In this document: piece after piece, positions 23,120 to 28,987 of the stretch
Position numbering within the stretch: the first letter of the stretch is position 1
Layout of the letters: the number at the start of each line of letters is the position of its first letter
IMG/VR virus record: IMGVR_UViG_3300031702_000037
Coordinates: 1-29,198 of that record
From: a virus
DNA length: 29,198 nucleotides
Reading direction: 5' to 3' (one strand)
Translations under genes and position numbers: made by a program
The notes under the pieces: generated by a model
Seen by the model: only the letters and a program-made list of their open reading frames with translations
What the model was told of the DNA's origin: nothing
The model's database searches: none

Positions 23120-23149
23120 ACACTAGGGGCAATTCAGAACCATCACAAG
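23120..23149 (-). promoter_or_regulatory. candidate promoter of the leftward small-gene operon
   Basis: On the minus strand CTTGTGA (23149 to 23143), 16 bases, then CTAGTGT (23126 to 23120). This repeats the CTTGTGA and CTA parts of the 33-bp late-type promoter at nearly the same distance, but the -10 is poor (TAGTGT). Transcription would start about 60 bases before the first gene. Confidence 0.3.
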
Positions 23150-23447
23150 CCCTAAAATGAACAAGGTAAAAACTTTGTTGAGTATATAAAGAATCGCGGA
23201 CGGGCGCGCGCTATACATGCAAGAACGATTCGTCAATAGCATCTGGAAAGCCCTAGAACGGCCCTTAGAACGCCGCTAGTGTCCCGCTTAGTCCTATATC
23301 AAAAAAGTGATTCGTCGCGTTCTAAGCGGAATCTCACTATTTACTAAAAAAGTGATCAAAACCCATATTTTTGTAACATATTGAAATATTTCGTGATTAG
23401 ACTATATCAAAAAATTTTGTTAAAATGGACTGACGCCCTATTGAAAT

Positions 23448-23491
23448 AGCTATGCAAAAAACACATGGCAGCTATGCAAAAAACACATGGC
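23448..23491. repeat. 22-bp perfect tandem repeat
   Basis: Two adjacent identical 22-base units at 23448-23469 and 23470-23491, each starting AGCTATG and ending CATGGC. Each unit has partial dyad symmetry (GCTATG against CATGGC) around an A run. 22 bases is close to two helical turns, so two protein subunits could bind on one face. The A runs may bend the DNA. Confidence 0.9.
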
Positions 23492-23565
23492 TATAAAAAA
23501 TAGAACGAATCGTGAATCTGCTTGTCAATGCGGCATTATGACATATTTACCGAATCATGTATTTC

Positions 23566-23808
23566 TGTCACGTTACTCAAATGTCACGTTGTAAAAATAT
23601 CACAAGCACACTTTTTCGTACTTGTTGCGAATCTGTCACGTTGCAGAAATGTCACGTCAAGTGTGGTATTTATGTTTTACCGAATCGTTGCTTAAATATC
23701 ACGTTGCAAATATGTCACGTCAATGTGGCAAATATGTTTTCTGCCAAGTGTTGTCAAAATGTCACTGTGACCCAAAAACCACACCAAAATCGGCAAAAAT
23801 GTCACAGT
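23566..23808. repeat. iteron array, nine copies of a TGTCACGTY core
   Basis: Cores at 23566, 23582, 23598 (TATCACAAG), 23634, 23650, 23697 (TATCACGTT), 23713, 23760 (TGTCACTGT) and 23800 (TGTCACAGT). Within each cluster the spacing is exactly 16 bases (23566/23582/23598, 23634/23650, 23697/23713). The last two clusters also share flanking CGAATC and a downstream TGTGG and TATGTTTT, so a 50-60-bp higher-order unit is repeated. Iterons of this sort bind replication initiators or repressors. Confidence 0.8.
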
Positions 23809-23826
23809 TGCACAAATACCACAGAC

Positions 23827-23996
23827 CCCCTCCAGTGGAAAATGACCCCTCCAGTGGAAAATGACCGTGACCCCCACCGATGGAAAATGACCCCTCCGAG
23901 GGAATTAGAGACCACCAGTGGAAATAATCCTTGACCCCGCCGAGGGAATTATGTAAGGTGATTCGTAGAAGTTAACACCCCACCGAGGGAATTAGA
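23827..23996. repeat. seven 19-bp repeats ahead of the early genes
   Basis: Copies at 23827, 23846, 23872, 23891, 23910, 23935 and 23978, each 19 bases. Two versions alternate: CCCCTCCAGTGGAAAATGA and CCCCTCCGAGGGAATTAGA. The centres are dyads that co-vary (CCACCAGTGG, CCCTCCGAGGG), which argues for selection on symmetry. The last copy ends 14 bases before the first early ATG, so a bound protein would block or recruit transcription there. Confidence 0.85.
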
Positions 23997-24010
23997 TAGG
24001 AGAGTATCAA

Positions 24011-24184
24011 ATGTTATTTACAGTACACTTTGAAGACGAAGGACAGATAATTCTTATGGGAACTTTCTTGATGCGCAGTGATGCAGACTTGTTTGTCGCC
24101 CACTCATCACTATCTAAGAACCTTGTCGTCACAGAGATTGACAAGTGGGAAGCGTGGAACATGATTAAAGGAGAAATCAAATGA
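24011..24184 (+). CDS. 57-residue protein of unknown function, first rightward early gene
   Basis: Seen directly: ATG at 24011 with TAGGAGAG upstream, a strong ribosome site; TGA ends at 24184. It begins MLFTVHFEDEGQIILMGTFL and continues with a helix and a second strand (LVVTEIDKWEAWNMI). The strand-turn-strand-helix order suggests a small alpha/beta protein. Its stop overlaps the start of the next gene (ATGA). No family recognised. Confidence 0.65.
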   Translation: MLFTVHFEDEGQIILMGTFLMRSDADLFVAHSSLSKNLVVTEIDKWEAWNMIKGEIK

Positions 24185-24411
24185 GCCGCCAAACAGAAAT
24201 ACTTGTTGATGTCGAAGTCGAGATGATGTTTGCATCTGGTAACACCGAAAGGTTCCGTTTAGGTGACATACCATGCACATGGGTGTGGGATGAGATGTCA
24301 CGAGAAGCAGCAGAATACTGGGCTGCATTTGACCACATAGGAAATAACTATACATTTGACTGGATGTCTATAAAGTCTTGGACAGGATCACCAGTAAAGG
24401 AGAAGACATAA
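24181..24411 (+). CDS. 76-residue protein of unknown function
   Basis: Begins MSRQTEILVDVEVEMMFASG, then RFRLGDIPCTWVWDEMSREA. Acidic with many aromatic residues (five Trp), which often marks small phage proteins that bind a host enzyme. AAAGGAG lies seven bases before ATG. It overlaps its neighbours at both ends (ATGA and TAATG). Confidence 0.65.
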   Translation: MSRQTEILVDVEVEMMFASGNTERFRLGDIPCTWVWDEMSREAAEYWAAFDHIGNNYTFDWMSIKSWTGSPVKEKT

Positions 24412-24548
24412 TGCTACATAAGATGAACAAAGAGATGTGTGACCACTGTGGTCGAGTAGTAGATGAGGATATGGTTGATGAATATGGCGTGTGCAATAAC
24501 TGTTACAATGATACAAGCGAAGTTGAAGGAGAACTTGAAGACGAGTGA
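24411..24548 (+). CDS. 45-residue zinc-ribbon protein
   Basis: Seen directly: ATG at 24411 inside the stop of the gene before (TAATG), TGA ends at 24548. It begins MLHKMNKEMCDHCGRVVDED and has a second pair in VCNNCYND: Cys10-x2-Cys13 and Cys28-x2-Cys31, a compact zinc ribbon. The C-terminus is acidic. AAAGGAG upstream serves as ribosome site; an internal ATG at 24423 is possible. Likely a small host-interacting or DNA-binding protein. Confidence 0.65.
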   Translation: MLHKMNKEMCDHCGRVVDEDMVDEYGVCNNCYNDTSEVEGELEDE

Positions 24549-24556
24549 GGTTGTTG

Positions 24557-24585
24557 TTGACACTACCCACCGAATCACTTAAACA
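24557..24585 (+). promoter_or_regulatory. candidate early promoter
   Basis: TTGACA at 24557-24562, exactly 17 bases, then TAAACA at 24580-24585. The -35 is perfect and the spacing ideal; the -10 is 3/6. A GAATC (GANTC) site lies in the spacer. It stands in the 70-base gap before the 87-residue gene, the widest gap in the rightward early block before 27519. Confidence 0.45.
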
Positions 24586-24618
24586 GGTTACAGAAGCAAT
24601 CAACAAAGGAATATCACA

Positions 24619-24882
24619 ATGACTAACAAAATGAACCGCACAACAGTACGTGACGCAATCAAAGCTCGTGGTACACGTTTCGCCTCTGTTACCTTCATCA
24701 AGAAAGATGGCAGTGAGCGTAAGGTTAACGGGTTGTTCCGTCCAGCATCACACATCATTGGCAATGCTAAGGGTCGTGTCATCAGCGAAACCATGAAGGC
24801 CAACGGCTATGTGCCTATCTATTCTGTCGTTGAAGCTTCATGGAAATGCTTTCACGAAGACGCTGTAGTGGAGATCAACTGA
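24619..24882 (+). CDS. small SH3-barrel-like phage protein
   Basis: 87 residues. It starts MTNKMNRTTVRDAIKARGTR and goes on FASVTFIKKDGSERKVNGLF, then a helix and YVPIYSVVEASWKCFHED. The order 'R-F-x-x-V-x-F-x-K-K-D-G-x-x-R' followed by 'Y-x-x-(V/I)-Y-(S/D)' is familiar from short phage proteins predicted to have an SH3-like barrel (DUF2693-type), often near replication genes. AAAGGA precedes ATG by eight bases. The family name is from memory and moderately sure. It overlaps the next gene by one base (TGATG). Confidence 0.65.
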   Translation: MTNKMNRTTVRDAIKARGTRFASVTFIKKDGSERKVNGLFRPASHIIGNAKGRVISETMKANGYVPIYSVVEASWKCFHEDAVVEIN

Positions 24883-25124
24883 TGATGATGATATCTGCGG
24901 AACGTGAAATAATGTCTCATGTTAAGTTAGCCCGAATGGCTAGATTAAGGTATGAGGAAGCACTTTATGACTTTAGAAATAATATTGTCCTACTAGAGCA
25001 ATCGAGGCATAAACTTGAGGGAGCTAAGGTATCATTAGATGACGCACTAGGAAGAAATATTCTTTTTGGGTCGCCTACAATTTTAGCCTCACTTGAATCA
25101 GTTAAGGAAGAAGATAATGATTAA
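24882..25124 (+). CDS. 80-residue coiled-coil protein of unknown function
   Basis: Starts MMMISAEREIMSHVKLARMA at 24882, in the stop codon of the gene before; a frame start at 24840 would overlap that gene by 43 bases and is not preferred. The central 50 residues are helical and charged with heptad-like leucines (NIVLLEQSRHKLEGAKVSLD). A short coiled coil is likely. GGAG lies upstream at loose spacing. Function unknown. Confidence 0.6.
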   Translation: MMMISAEREIMSHVKLARMARLRYEEALYDFRNNIVLLEQSRHKLEGAKVSLDDALGRNILFGSPTILASLESVKEEDND

Positions 25125-25197
25125 CTACTGGGAAGACGATGCACCAGCATGGGTAGCAGCAGACATCAAAAAGTGGCTACGGGAGAATGACAAATGA
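25117..25197 (+). CDS. 26-residue microprotein
   Basis: Seen directly: ATG at 25117, TGA at 25195-25197. It begins MINYWEDDAPAWVAADIKKW and ends LRENDK. It overlaps the gene before by 8 bases and the lysin gene by 4 (ATGA), and GGAAG lies upstream. It is soluble and amphipathic with three Trp. The exact fit between neighbours supports translation, either for its own function or to couple lysin synthesis. Confidence 0.5.
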   Translation: MINYWEDDAPAWVAADIKKWLRENDK

Positions 25198-25592
25198 TGA
25201 CCCCAATGATGTGCCTTGCAGCAGCTATATTCTTTGAGGCCAGAGACCAGCCGATCCAAGGGCAATTAGCCGTCGCTGGGGTCGTAATGAACAGGGTAAG
25301 CTCACCCCGATGGCCCGACGAAATCTGTGCCGTAGTGTTCCAACCAAGTCAGTTCTCGTTCACCCACGATGGAAAGTCTGATAACTATCGTAAGTACACA
25401 AGTAACGTAGGTGACAGGAAAGCCATTGATATTGCTGAAGAAATAGCTATATCTACTATAAAAGGTGTTAGGTTAGGGTTGACTAGTACGCACTATCACG
25501 CTACTTATGTTAAGCCATATTGGCTAAAACAGTACCACTTGGATGGTCGCATAGGTGACCACATATTTTACACAGCACCCGCAGGGAGATAA
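25194..25592 (+). CDS. cell wall hydrolase, SleB-like (Hydrolase_2) lysin
   Basis: 132 residues covering one domain. Near the N-terminus it has CLAAAIFFEARDQPIQGQLA, the conserved box with the catalytic Glu (Glu15), then VAGVVMNRVSSPRWPDEICA and VVFQPSQFSFTHDGKSDN. The end has STHYHATYVKPYWLKQY and GDHIFY, also conserved. Hydrolase_2 enzymes cut peptidoglycan glycan strands as lytic transglycosylases. There is no signal peptide, so export would need a holin, none of which is obvious. Placement in the early rightward block rather than beside tail genes is notable. The start overlaps the microprotein before it. Confidence 0.88.
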   Translation: MMTPMMCLAAAIFFEARDQPIQGQLAVAGVVMNRVSSPRWPDEICAVVFQPSQFSFTHDGKSDNYRKYTSNVGDRKAIDIAEEIAISTIKGVRLGLTSTHYHATYVKPYWLKQYHLDGRIGDHIFYTAPAGR

Positions 25593-25596
25593 GACG

Positions 25597-25761
25597 ATGA
25601 CACTAGAACTTGAGATGCAACTACGAGACATGGGTATTCTACCAGCAACTATGCTAGGAGAACTACAGGCTGTCGCTGACACTAAGCACGTTTACCCAGA
25701 CCTACTTGTTAAGAATTACTTTAATGACCCCCGCGACGAAAACGGAGAGGTTCCCTACTGA
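25597..25761 (+). CDS. 54-residue protein of unknown function
   Basis: Starts MTLELEMQLRDMGILPATML at 25597, with GGGAGA upstream; a start at 25555 would overlap the lysin and is not preferred. The rest is helical with a polar acidic end (NYFNDPRDENGEVPY). A soluble helical protein. It overlaps the next gene by one base (TGATG). Confidence 0.6.
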   Translation: MTLELEMQLRDMGILPATMLGELQAVADTKHVYPDLLVKNYFNDPRDENGEVPY

Positions 25762-25940
25762 TGAATGTAGTTTGGATACTAATGTGGTTTTCTGTGTACC
25801 CAGAACAAGGTGTTAGATATTACACCGTTGGGACATACGATAACGAGACGCTATGCAAGAGTGCATTGAAAGAGGCATCTGTAATAGTTAACGATAACCA
25901 AGAAACAATGGATTGTATTGGAGTTACAATAGATGATTGA
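25761..25940 (+). CDS. 59-residue protein with hydrophobic N-terminus and two cysteines
   Basis: Seen directly: ATG at 25761, TGA at 25938-25940. It begins MNVVWILMWFSVYPEQGVRY. The first 12 residues are very hydrophobic, too short for a sure membrane span and without a leading basic residue. The remainder has Cys32 and Cys52 and a beta-rich order (YYTVGTYDNETLCKSALKEA). If exported, the two Cys could form a disulfide. It overlaps thyX by 8 bases. Function unknown; a lysis role is a possibility given the lysin nearby. Confidence 0.6.
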   Translation: MNVVWILMWFSVYPEQGVRYYTVGTYDNETLCKSALKEASVIVNDNQETMDCIGVTIDD

Positions 25941-26592
25941 AGTAACATACGTAGACCACATGGGCAGTGACCTGTCCGTAGTAAACGCAGCACGGGTATC
26001 CTTTGGGAAAAAGTCTAAGCTAATATGTACTGACTTGATCCAAGGCACCTATGACCTGAGTAAAGGTGACAAAGGACTAATCGCATACCTAGCCAAGCAC
26101 AAGCACCTGTCACCCTTCGGACATGCCTTTGCATCCTTTCACGTCAAGGCACCTGTCTTCGTAGCACGTCAGTTGGTTAAGCATAAGTTCCTACGGTGGA
26201 ATGAGATCAGTCGTCGTTATGTCGATAACCCACCTGAGTTCTACACACCTGATGTGTGGCGTGGTAAGTCTGCTGATAAGAAGCAAGGGTCTTCTGGTGT
26301 ATGTCAACCGCCCTTGTGGACTGACTCAACGATGAACCAAGTCTTAGACCTGTATGACCAGATGATCCATGATGGGGTAGCCCCTGAGCAAGCACGTATG
26401 GTACTGCCACAGTCGATGATGACTGAATGGTACTGGTCAGGTAGCCTTGATGCCTTTGCTGATATGTGTAGGCTCAGGATTACACCAGATACCCAACACG
26501 AAAGTAAACAGGTAGCCCTTGGTGTTGACAAAGAAATGTTGAAACTATTTCCTGTATCGTGGATAGCACTTGAAGGAGTTGGGAATGACTAA
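25933..26592 (+). CDS. thyX: flavin-dependent thymidylate synthase
   Basis: 219 residues, the usual ThyX length. It would make dTMP from dUMP with methylene-tetrahydrofolate and FAD. Seen: an early [14 protein letters not shown] (about residues 57-70), [20 protein letters not shown] (75-94) and a C-terminal [16 protein letters not shown]. The signature RHRx7S is here KHKx7S: Lys83-His84-Lys85 and Ser93, inside NEISRRY. The two Arg-to-Lys changes are odd but conservative. ThyX in phages raises dTMP supply for DNA synthesis. The gene overlaps small genes on both sides by 8 bases. Confidence 0.9.
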   Translation: MIEVTYVDHMGSDLSVVNAARVSFGKKSKLICTDLIQGTYDLSKGDKGLIAYLAKHKHLSPFGHAFASFHVKAPVFVARQLVKHKFLRWNEISRRYVDNPPEFYTPDVWRGKSADKKQGSSGVCQPPLWTDSTMNQVLDLYDQMIHDGVAPEQARMVLPQSMMTEWYWSGSLDAFADMCRLRITPDTQHESKQVALGVDKEMLKLFPVSWIALEGVGND

Positions 26593-26785
26593 ACTACGTG
26601 ACTTAGAGCCAATGATAATGGACTGCTGGTCAGTCTGTAATGATCTTGAGACAGTGTTCAGACAGATTGGTGATGGTGAACGTGACCCTACACCTGACGA
26701 ACTAATGAACGCACTCATGGGTATGCAGCAGGTTTATCAGTGGAAGTTTGAACAACTATTTAACAAATACGAGGAGCTACTTTAA
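26585..26785 (+). CDS. 66-residue helical protein of unknown function
   Basis: Starts [20 protein letters not shown] at 26585, with AAGGAG six bases before it, inside the end of thyX. It is wholly helical, with [20 protein letters not shown] near the end. It overlaps the next gene by one base (TAATG). Small helical phage proteins just after thyX are common; the role is unknown. Confidence 0.65.
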   Translation: MTKLRDLEPMIMDCWSVCNDLETVFRQIGDGERDPTPDELMNALMGMQQVYQWKFEQLFNKYEELL

Positions 26786-26943
26786 TGAAGACATTTGCAA
26801 TAGCAACAGAGACAGCTAACGGCACTGTCGTTAACTTAGACTTGCCGTTGATGACTTACCAGAAAGCCAACGATGGCGCAGCGAAGCTACGAGAGTTGCA
26901 GCCGATAACACCAGTATTCGTAATCAACACGAGAGCAGAATAG
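26785..26943 (+). CDS. 52-residue protein of unknown function
   Basis: Seen directly: ATG at 26785 in the stop of the gene before; TAG at 26941-26943. It begins [20 protein letters not shown] and ends ITPVFVINTRAE: strand, strand, helix, strand. GAGGAG lies ten bases upstream. A small alpha/beta protein; the sigma-like gene begins directly after its stop. Confidence 0.65.
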   Translation: MKTFAIATETANGTVVNLDLPLMTYQKANDGAAKLRELQPITPVFVINTRAE

Positions 26944-27519
26944 ATGGAAAAGACGCAAGTAAAGAAGCTGACCACAGACGAAATAGTAGTCATGTGTGAG
27001 AAGCTGTCACGTAAGTACAGGCGACCCCACATGAATGACGACTTAGTATCAGAGGGTGTTCTGGCTGTCTATGAGCGGCTAGAGACTACACCTGACGAAT
27101 ATCCAGCCAGTCTGTACCGTAGAGCTAACAAGGCCATGTATGACTATATTAACGTAAAGACAAAGGCTGTCACTATTCCTTCGTCTAGGTCAGCTACAGA
27201 GGTGGCATTGGGCAATGAGTACACAGGTCAGAACTACTCGGAGGAGGGCAAGAGAGTTCTTGATGTCGCTTTGAAGTCTACAACAGTGGAGTTTGATGAG
27301 GAGTTCATGGGTACAGTGGAGGACTGTACAGCTAGTTATGAACGAAAGGACTACATAGAAAAGGGACTAAAGAACTTAAACGACAAAGAAAAGGATGTGA
27401 TTAACATGCGATACTTTAAAGACATGACACAGGATGAAGTATCAGTGTTTTATGGGGTTAGACAACAGGCTGTAGCCCTTTGGGAGGATGAGGCATTGTA
27501 TAAAATGTCTAAAGTGTAA
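26944..27519 (+). CDS. sigma-70-like RNA polymerase sigma factor
   Basis: 191 residues. Region 2-like part: NDDLVSEGVLAVYERLE (residues 31-47), YRRANKAMYDYINVKTKAVT (58-77), then IPSS, which fits sigma regions 2.2 to 3.0. Residues about 85-130 are a spacer. Region 4-like helix-turn-helix: LNDKEKDVINMRYFKDMTQD (145-164) then EVSVFYGVRQQAVALWEDEA (165-184). This matches the 'L-x-x-x-E-x-x-V-(L/I)-x-x-R-(Y/F)' and the recognition helix of sigma factors. It lacks region 1. It would redirect host RNA polymerase to phage promoters; the 33-bp promoter starts 10 bases after its stop codon. Confidence 0.75.
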   Translation: MEKTQVKKLTTDEIVVMCEKLSRKYRRPHMNDDLVSEGVLAVYERLETTPDEYPASLYRRANKAMYDYINVKTKAVTIPSSRSATEVALGNEYTGQNYSEEGKRVLDVALKSTTVEFDEEFMGTVEDCTASYERKDYIEKGLKNLNDKEKDVINMRYFKDMTQDEVSVFYGVRQQAVALWEDEALYKMSKV

Positions 27520-27529
27520 CAATTCGTGA
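27515..27529 (+). repeat. third copy of TGTAACAATTCGTGA
   Basis: Exact 15-mer shared with 20446-20460 and 20614-20628. Here it overlaps the last codons of the sigma-like gene and abuts the promoter block. Three exact copies, all on the plus strand and all in or beside intergenic DNA, suggest a binding site for a phage or host regulator. Confidence 0.65.
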
Positions 27530-27561
27530 CTTGTGAGAATTAAGTTTGGGTCTATATAGTA
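27529..27561 (+). promoter_or_regulatory. promoter of the ParB-like gene block, twin of the late promoter
   Basis: ACTTGTGAGAATT (27529-27541), three variable bases, then TTTGGGTCTATATAGTA (27545-27561). It reads as TTGTGA, 16 bases, TATATA. The same block stands before terS on the other strand. Both lie in non-coding DNA at the right distance for transcription of the gene downstream (leader here about 85 bases). Confidence 0.7.
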
Positions 27562-27593
27562 AGATGTACCTTGTAAGTTTTCTTACACAAGTT

Positions 27594-27607
27594 ATAACTT
27601 AAGTTAT
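27594..27607. promoter_or_regulatory. perfect 14-bp palindrome in the ParB-like leader
   Basis: ATAACTTAAGTTAT, followed by CTTAAG and TTAACAACAAC. The same order of words occurs in the terS leader on the minus strand (20320 to 20278). Candidate operator or RNA hairpin common to both leaders. Confidence 0.55.
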
Positions 27608-27650
27608 CTTAAGTGTTAACAACAACAAGTAATAACTAAAGGATAAGGTT

Positions 27651-28523
27651 ATGGATGATAATGAATACTTGGCAAGTATGTTGCCAGATAAACCAGAATG
27701 GCAGTACCATGAGATTTGTTTATGGTCACCATTCATAGAAAGCACTGTAGGTAAGATAGCCAAGAATATGGAAGATGGCGGGTTTGACAGAAAACATGCC
27801 ATACTTATCTACGAAGGTAAGATTCTTGATGGTCGTCATAGATATTTAGCTGCGGTTAAGGCTGGTGTTGATCCAATCTTTACTGAGTTCCAAGGCACCC
27901 GTGAGGAAGCTGTCAAAGAGGTTACCAAGGAGCAGGTAAATCGTGGTCATTGGAGTGAGGAAGCTAAGAATTTCTTCTACGCTCAACGTTCCACTGCCTT
28001 GGGTGTTCGTAAACGAGAGGACAGTTTAAAGCAAAACTCTACCGATGTAACAGATGTTACAACGGTTCCGTCCCAAGAAGACCACGCTGATGCTCTTGGG
28101 GTCAGTCGAATGACAGTCAACCGATGGGAGAAAGACCGAAAGGAGATCATGGCAGACCCTGAGTTAGCAGCCAAAGCTACAACACCAGAAGGCTACAAAG
28201 AGGCTAAGGAGGTCGTAAAGGACAGACGACAAAAACAAAAGGAGGCTATTAACAAGACTGTCGCCCCCACTGTGGTTGATCTTAATGCCATAGCTAGGGA
28301 CAAAAAAGAGACTGACATACGTAGCGTTGGCCCAGCGTTTGTAGGACTAATGGAGACACTGTGTACAAAGTTTGACGAAAAGGACATCAAAAGAGAGCTT
28401 TTAGCTTTCATGTACCCTGACCCACTAGGGTTAAAGACCGAAGCCTTACACAAGATGTCAGACATACTTAATGACCTACGTGAAGACTTTTCTGCCGAAA
28501 CCACTAAACAGCAACTAAACTAA
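27651..28523 (+). CDS. ParB-like DNA-binding protein
   Basis: 290 residues. The N-terminal ParB/sulfiredoxin-like domain is marked by KILDGRHRYLAAVKAGVDPI (residues 57-76), containing the DGRHR box. A helix-turn-helix follows at about 143-162 (DHADALGVSRMTVNRWEKDR). The C-terminal third is helical and charged and may dimerise. Such proteins bind palindromic sites and some hydrolyse CTP. In phages they serve in regulation, replication or genome segregation. AAGG lies upstream of ATG. Codons 132-140 contain the palindrome TGTAACAGATGTTACA, also found before terS. It is the first gene after the 33-bp promoter, so it is probably controlled with late genes. Confidence 0.75.
   Translation: MDDNEYLASMLPDKPEWQYHEICLWSPFIESTVGKIAKNMEDGGFDRKHAILIYEGKILDGRHRYLAAVKAGVDPIFTEFQGTREEAVKEVTKEQVNRGHWSEEAKNFFYAQRSTALGVRKREDSLKQNSTDVTDVTTVPSQEDHADALGVSRMTVNRWEKDRKEIMADPELAAKATTPEGYKEAKEVVKDRRQKQKEAINKTVAPTVVDLNAIARDKKETDIRSVGPAFVGLMETLCTKFDEKDIKRELLAFMYPDPLGLKTEALHKMSDILNDLREDFSAETTKQQLN
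28036..28069. repeat. copy of the terS-leader repeat inside the ParB-like gene
   Basis: Near-identical to 20036-20069 (32/34; 27 in a row). The palindrome core is at 28046-28061. It encodes part of TDVTDVTTVP between the ParB-like domain and the helix-turn-helix. A ParB-like protein binding in its own gene would resemble parS sites placed close to parB, though the bases differ from the usual bacterial parS. Confidence 0.9.
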
Positions 28524-28535
28524 AGGAACCCGACA

Positions 28536-28964
28536 ATGGAAAATCAACAGAGCCTATTCGACTTCGCGATTGAGAAAATGCGTGAGCGTTCAGTATTTAA
28601 ATTCTATGGAGATCGTAAGACTCCGAGAGATGCAGTAGAAGCTGGGGCAAGAAGCCTTAGCAGCACAAAGGCTACACAACTGCGGAGCCAAGCCTTTGCA
28701 AAAGATGATGTCGTCCAAGAGCTAAACTCCCCCACGTACTGTAGTGAAGTGGATGCTTATGTACCATTCTATTGGGCAGTAAGTAACTACCCAGAGTCAA
28801 CATTTGCTGCTTGGAATAAACGTGTAAGCATGGCGGCGGCTTTGCAGAAGAAGCAGTTTGTATTTCAAACCACCGCGCAGCTTTACCTTAAGGGCGCTCT
28901 GTCTGTGGATGAAGGTGATCTTGTCGCCCCAGACCATTACGTAGACGAACTGCCTACTAAGTAA
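28536..28964 (+). CDS. 142-residue protein of unknown function
   Basis: Begins MENQQSLFDFAIEKMRERSV, helical, then KFYGDRKTPRDAVEAGARSL and a middle rich in Ser and Gln, an aromatic part (VDAYVPFYWAVSNYPESTFA) and a helix-strand end. AAAGGA lies upstream of ATG. It stands between the ParB-like gene and the primase-helicase, so a role in replication or its control is possible. No motif recognised and no membrane segment. Confidence 0.65.
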   Translation: MENQQSLFDFAIEKMRERSVFKFYGDRKTPRDAVEAGARSLSSTKATQLRSQAFAKDDVVQELNSPTYCSEVDAYVPFYWAVSNYPESTFAAWNKRVSMAAALQKKQFVFQTTAQLYLKGALSVDEGDLVAPDHYVDELPTK

Positions 28965-28987
28965 TAAAATAAACAAAGGAGAGCCAC

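Larger units (their letters stand above)
23056..24010. other. 955-bp divergent intergenic region rich in repeats
   Basis: Separates the leftward small-gene operon from the rightward early genes. It is very AT-rich in 23290-23520 and holds a 22-bp tandem pair (23448-23491), shorter repeats (CTATATCAAAAAA at 23294 and 23402; AAAAAAGTGAT at 23301 and 23346), nine 9-bp iterons (23566-23808) and seven 19-bp repeats (23827-23996). The plus frame 23557-23934 is a by-product of the iterons. This is the best candidate for a replication origin and early control region in the window. Confidence 0.75.

Noticed and set aside
23566-23808. CRISPR-like interpretation of the iterons
   Set aside because: Repeat cores are only 9 bases, 16 apart, and spacers are partly conserved, unlike a CRISPR array.
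23557-23934. A 125-codon plus frame rich in Cys, Asn and Thr
   Set aside because: It is produced by the iteron and 19-bp repeats (repeated CHV, MSR and NIT words), has no ribosome site, and the repeats are better explained as DNA sites.
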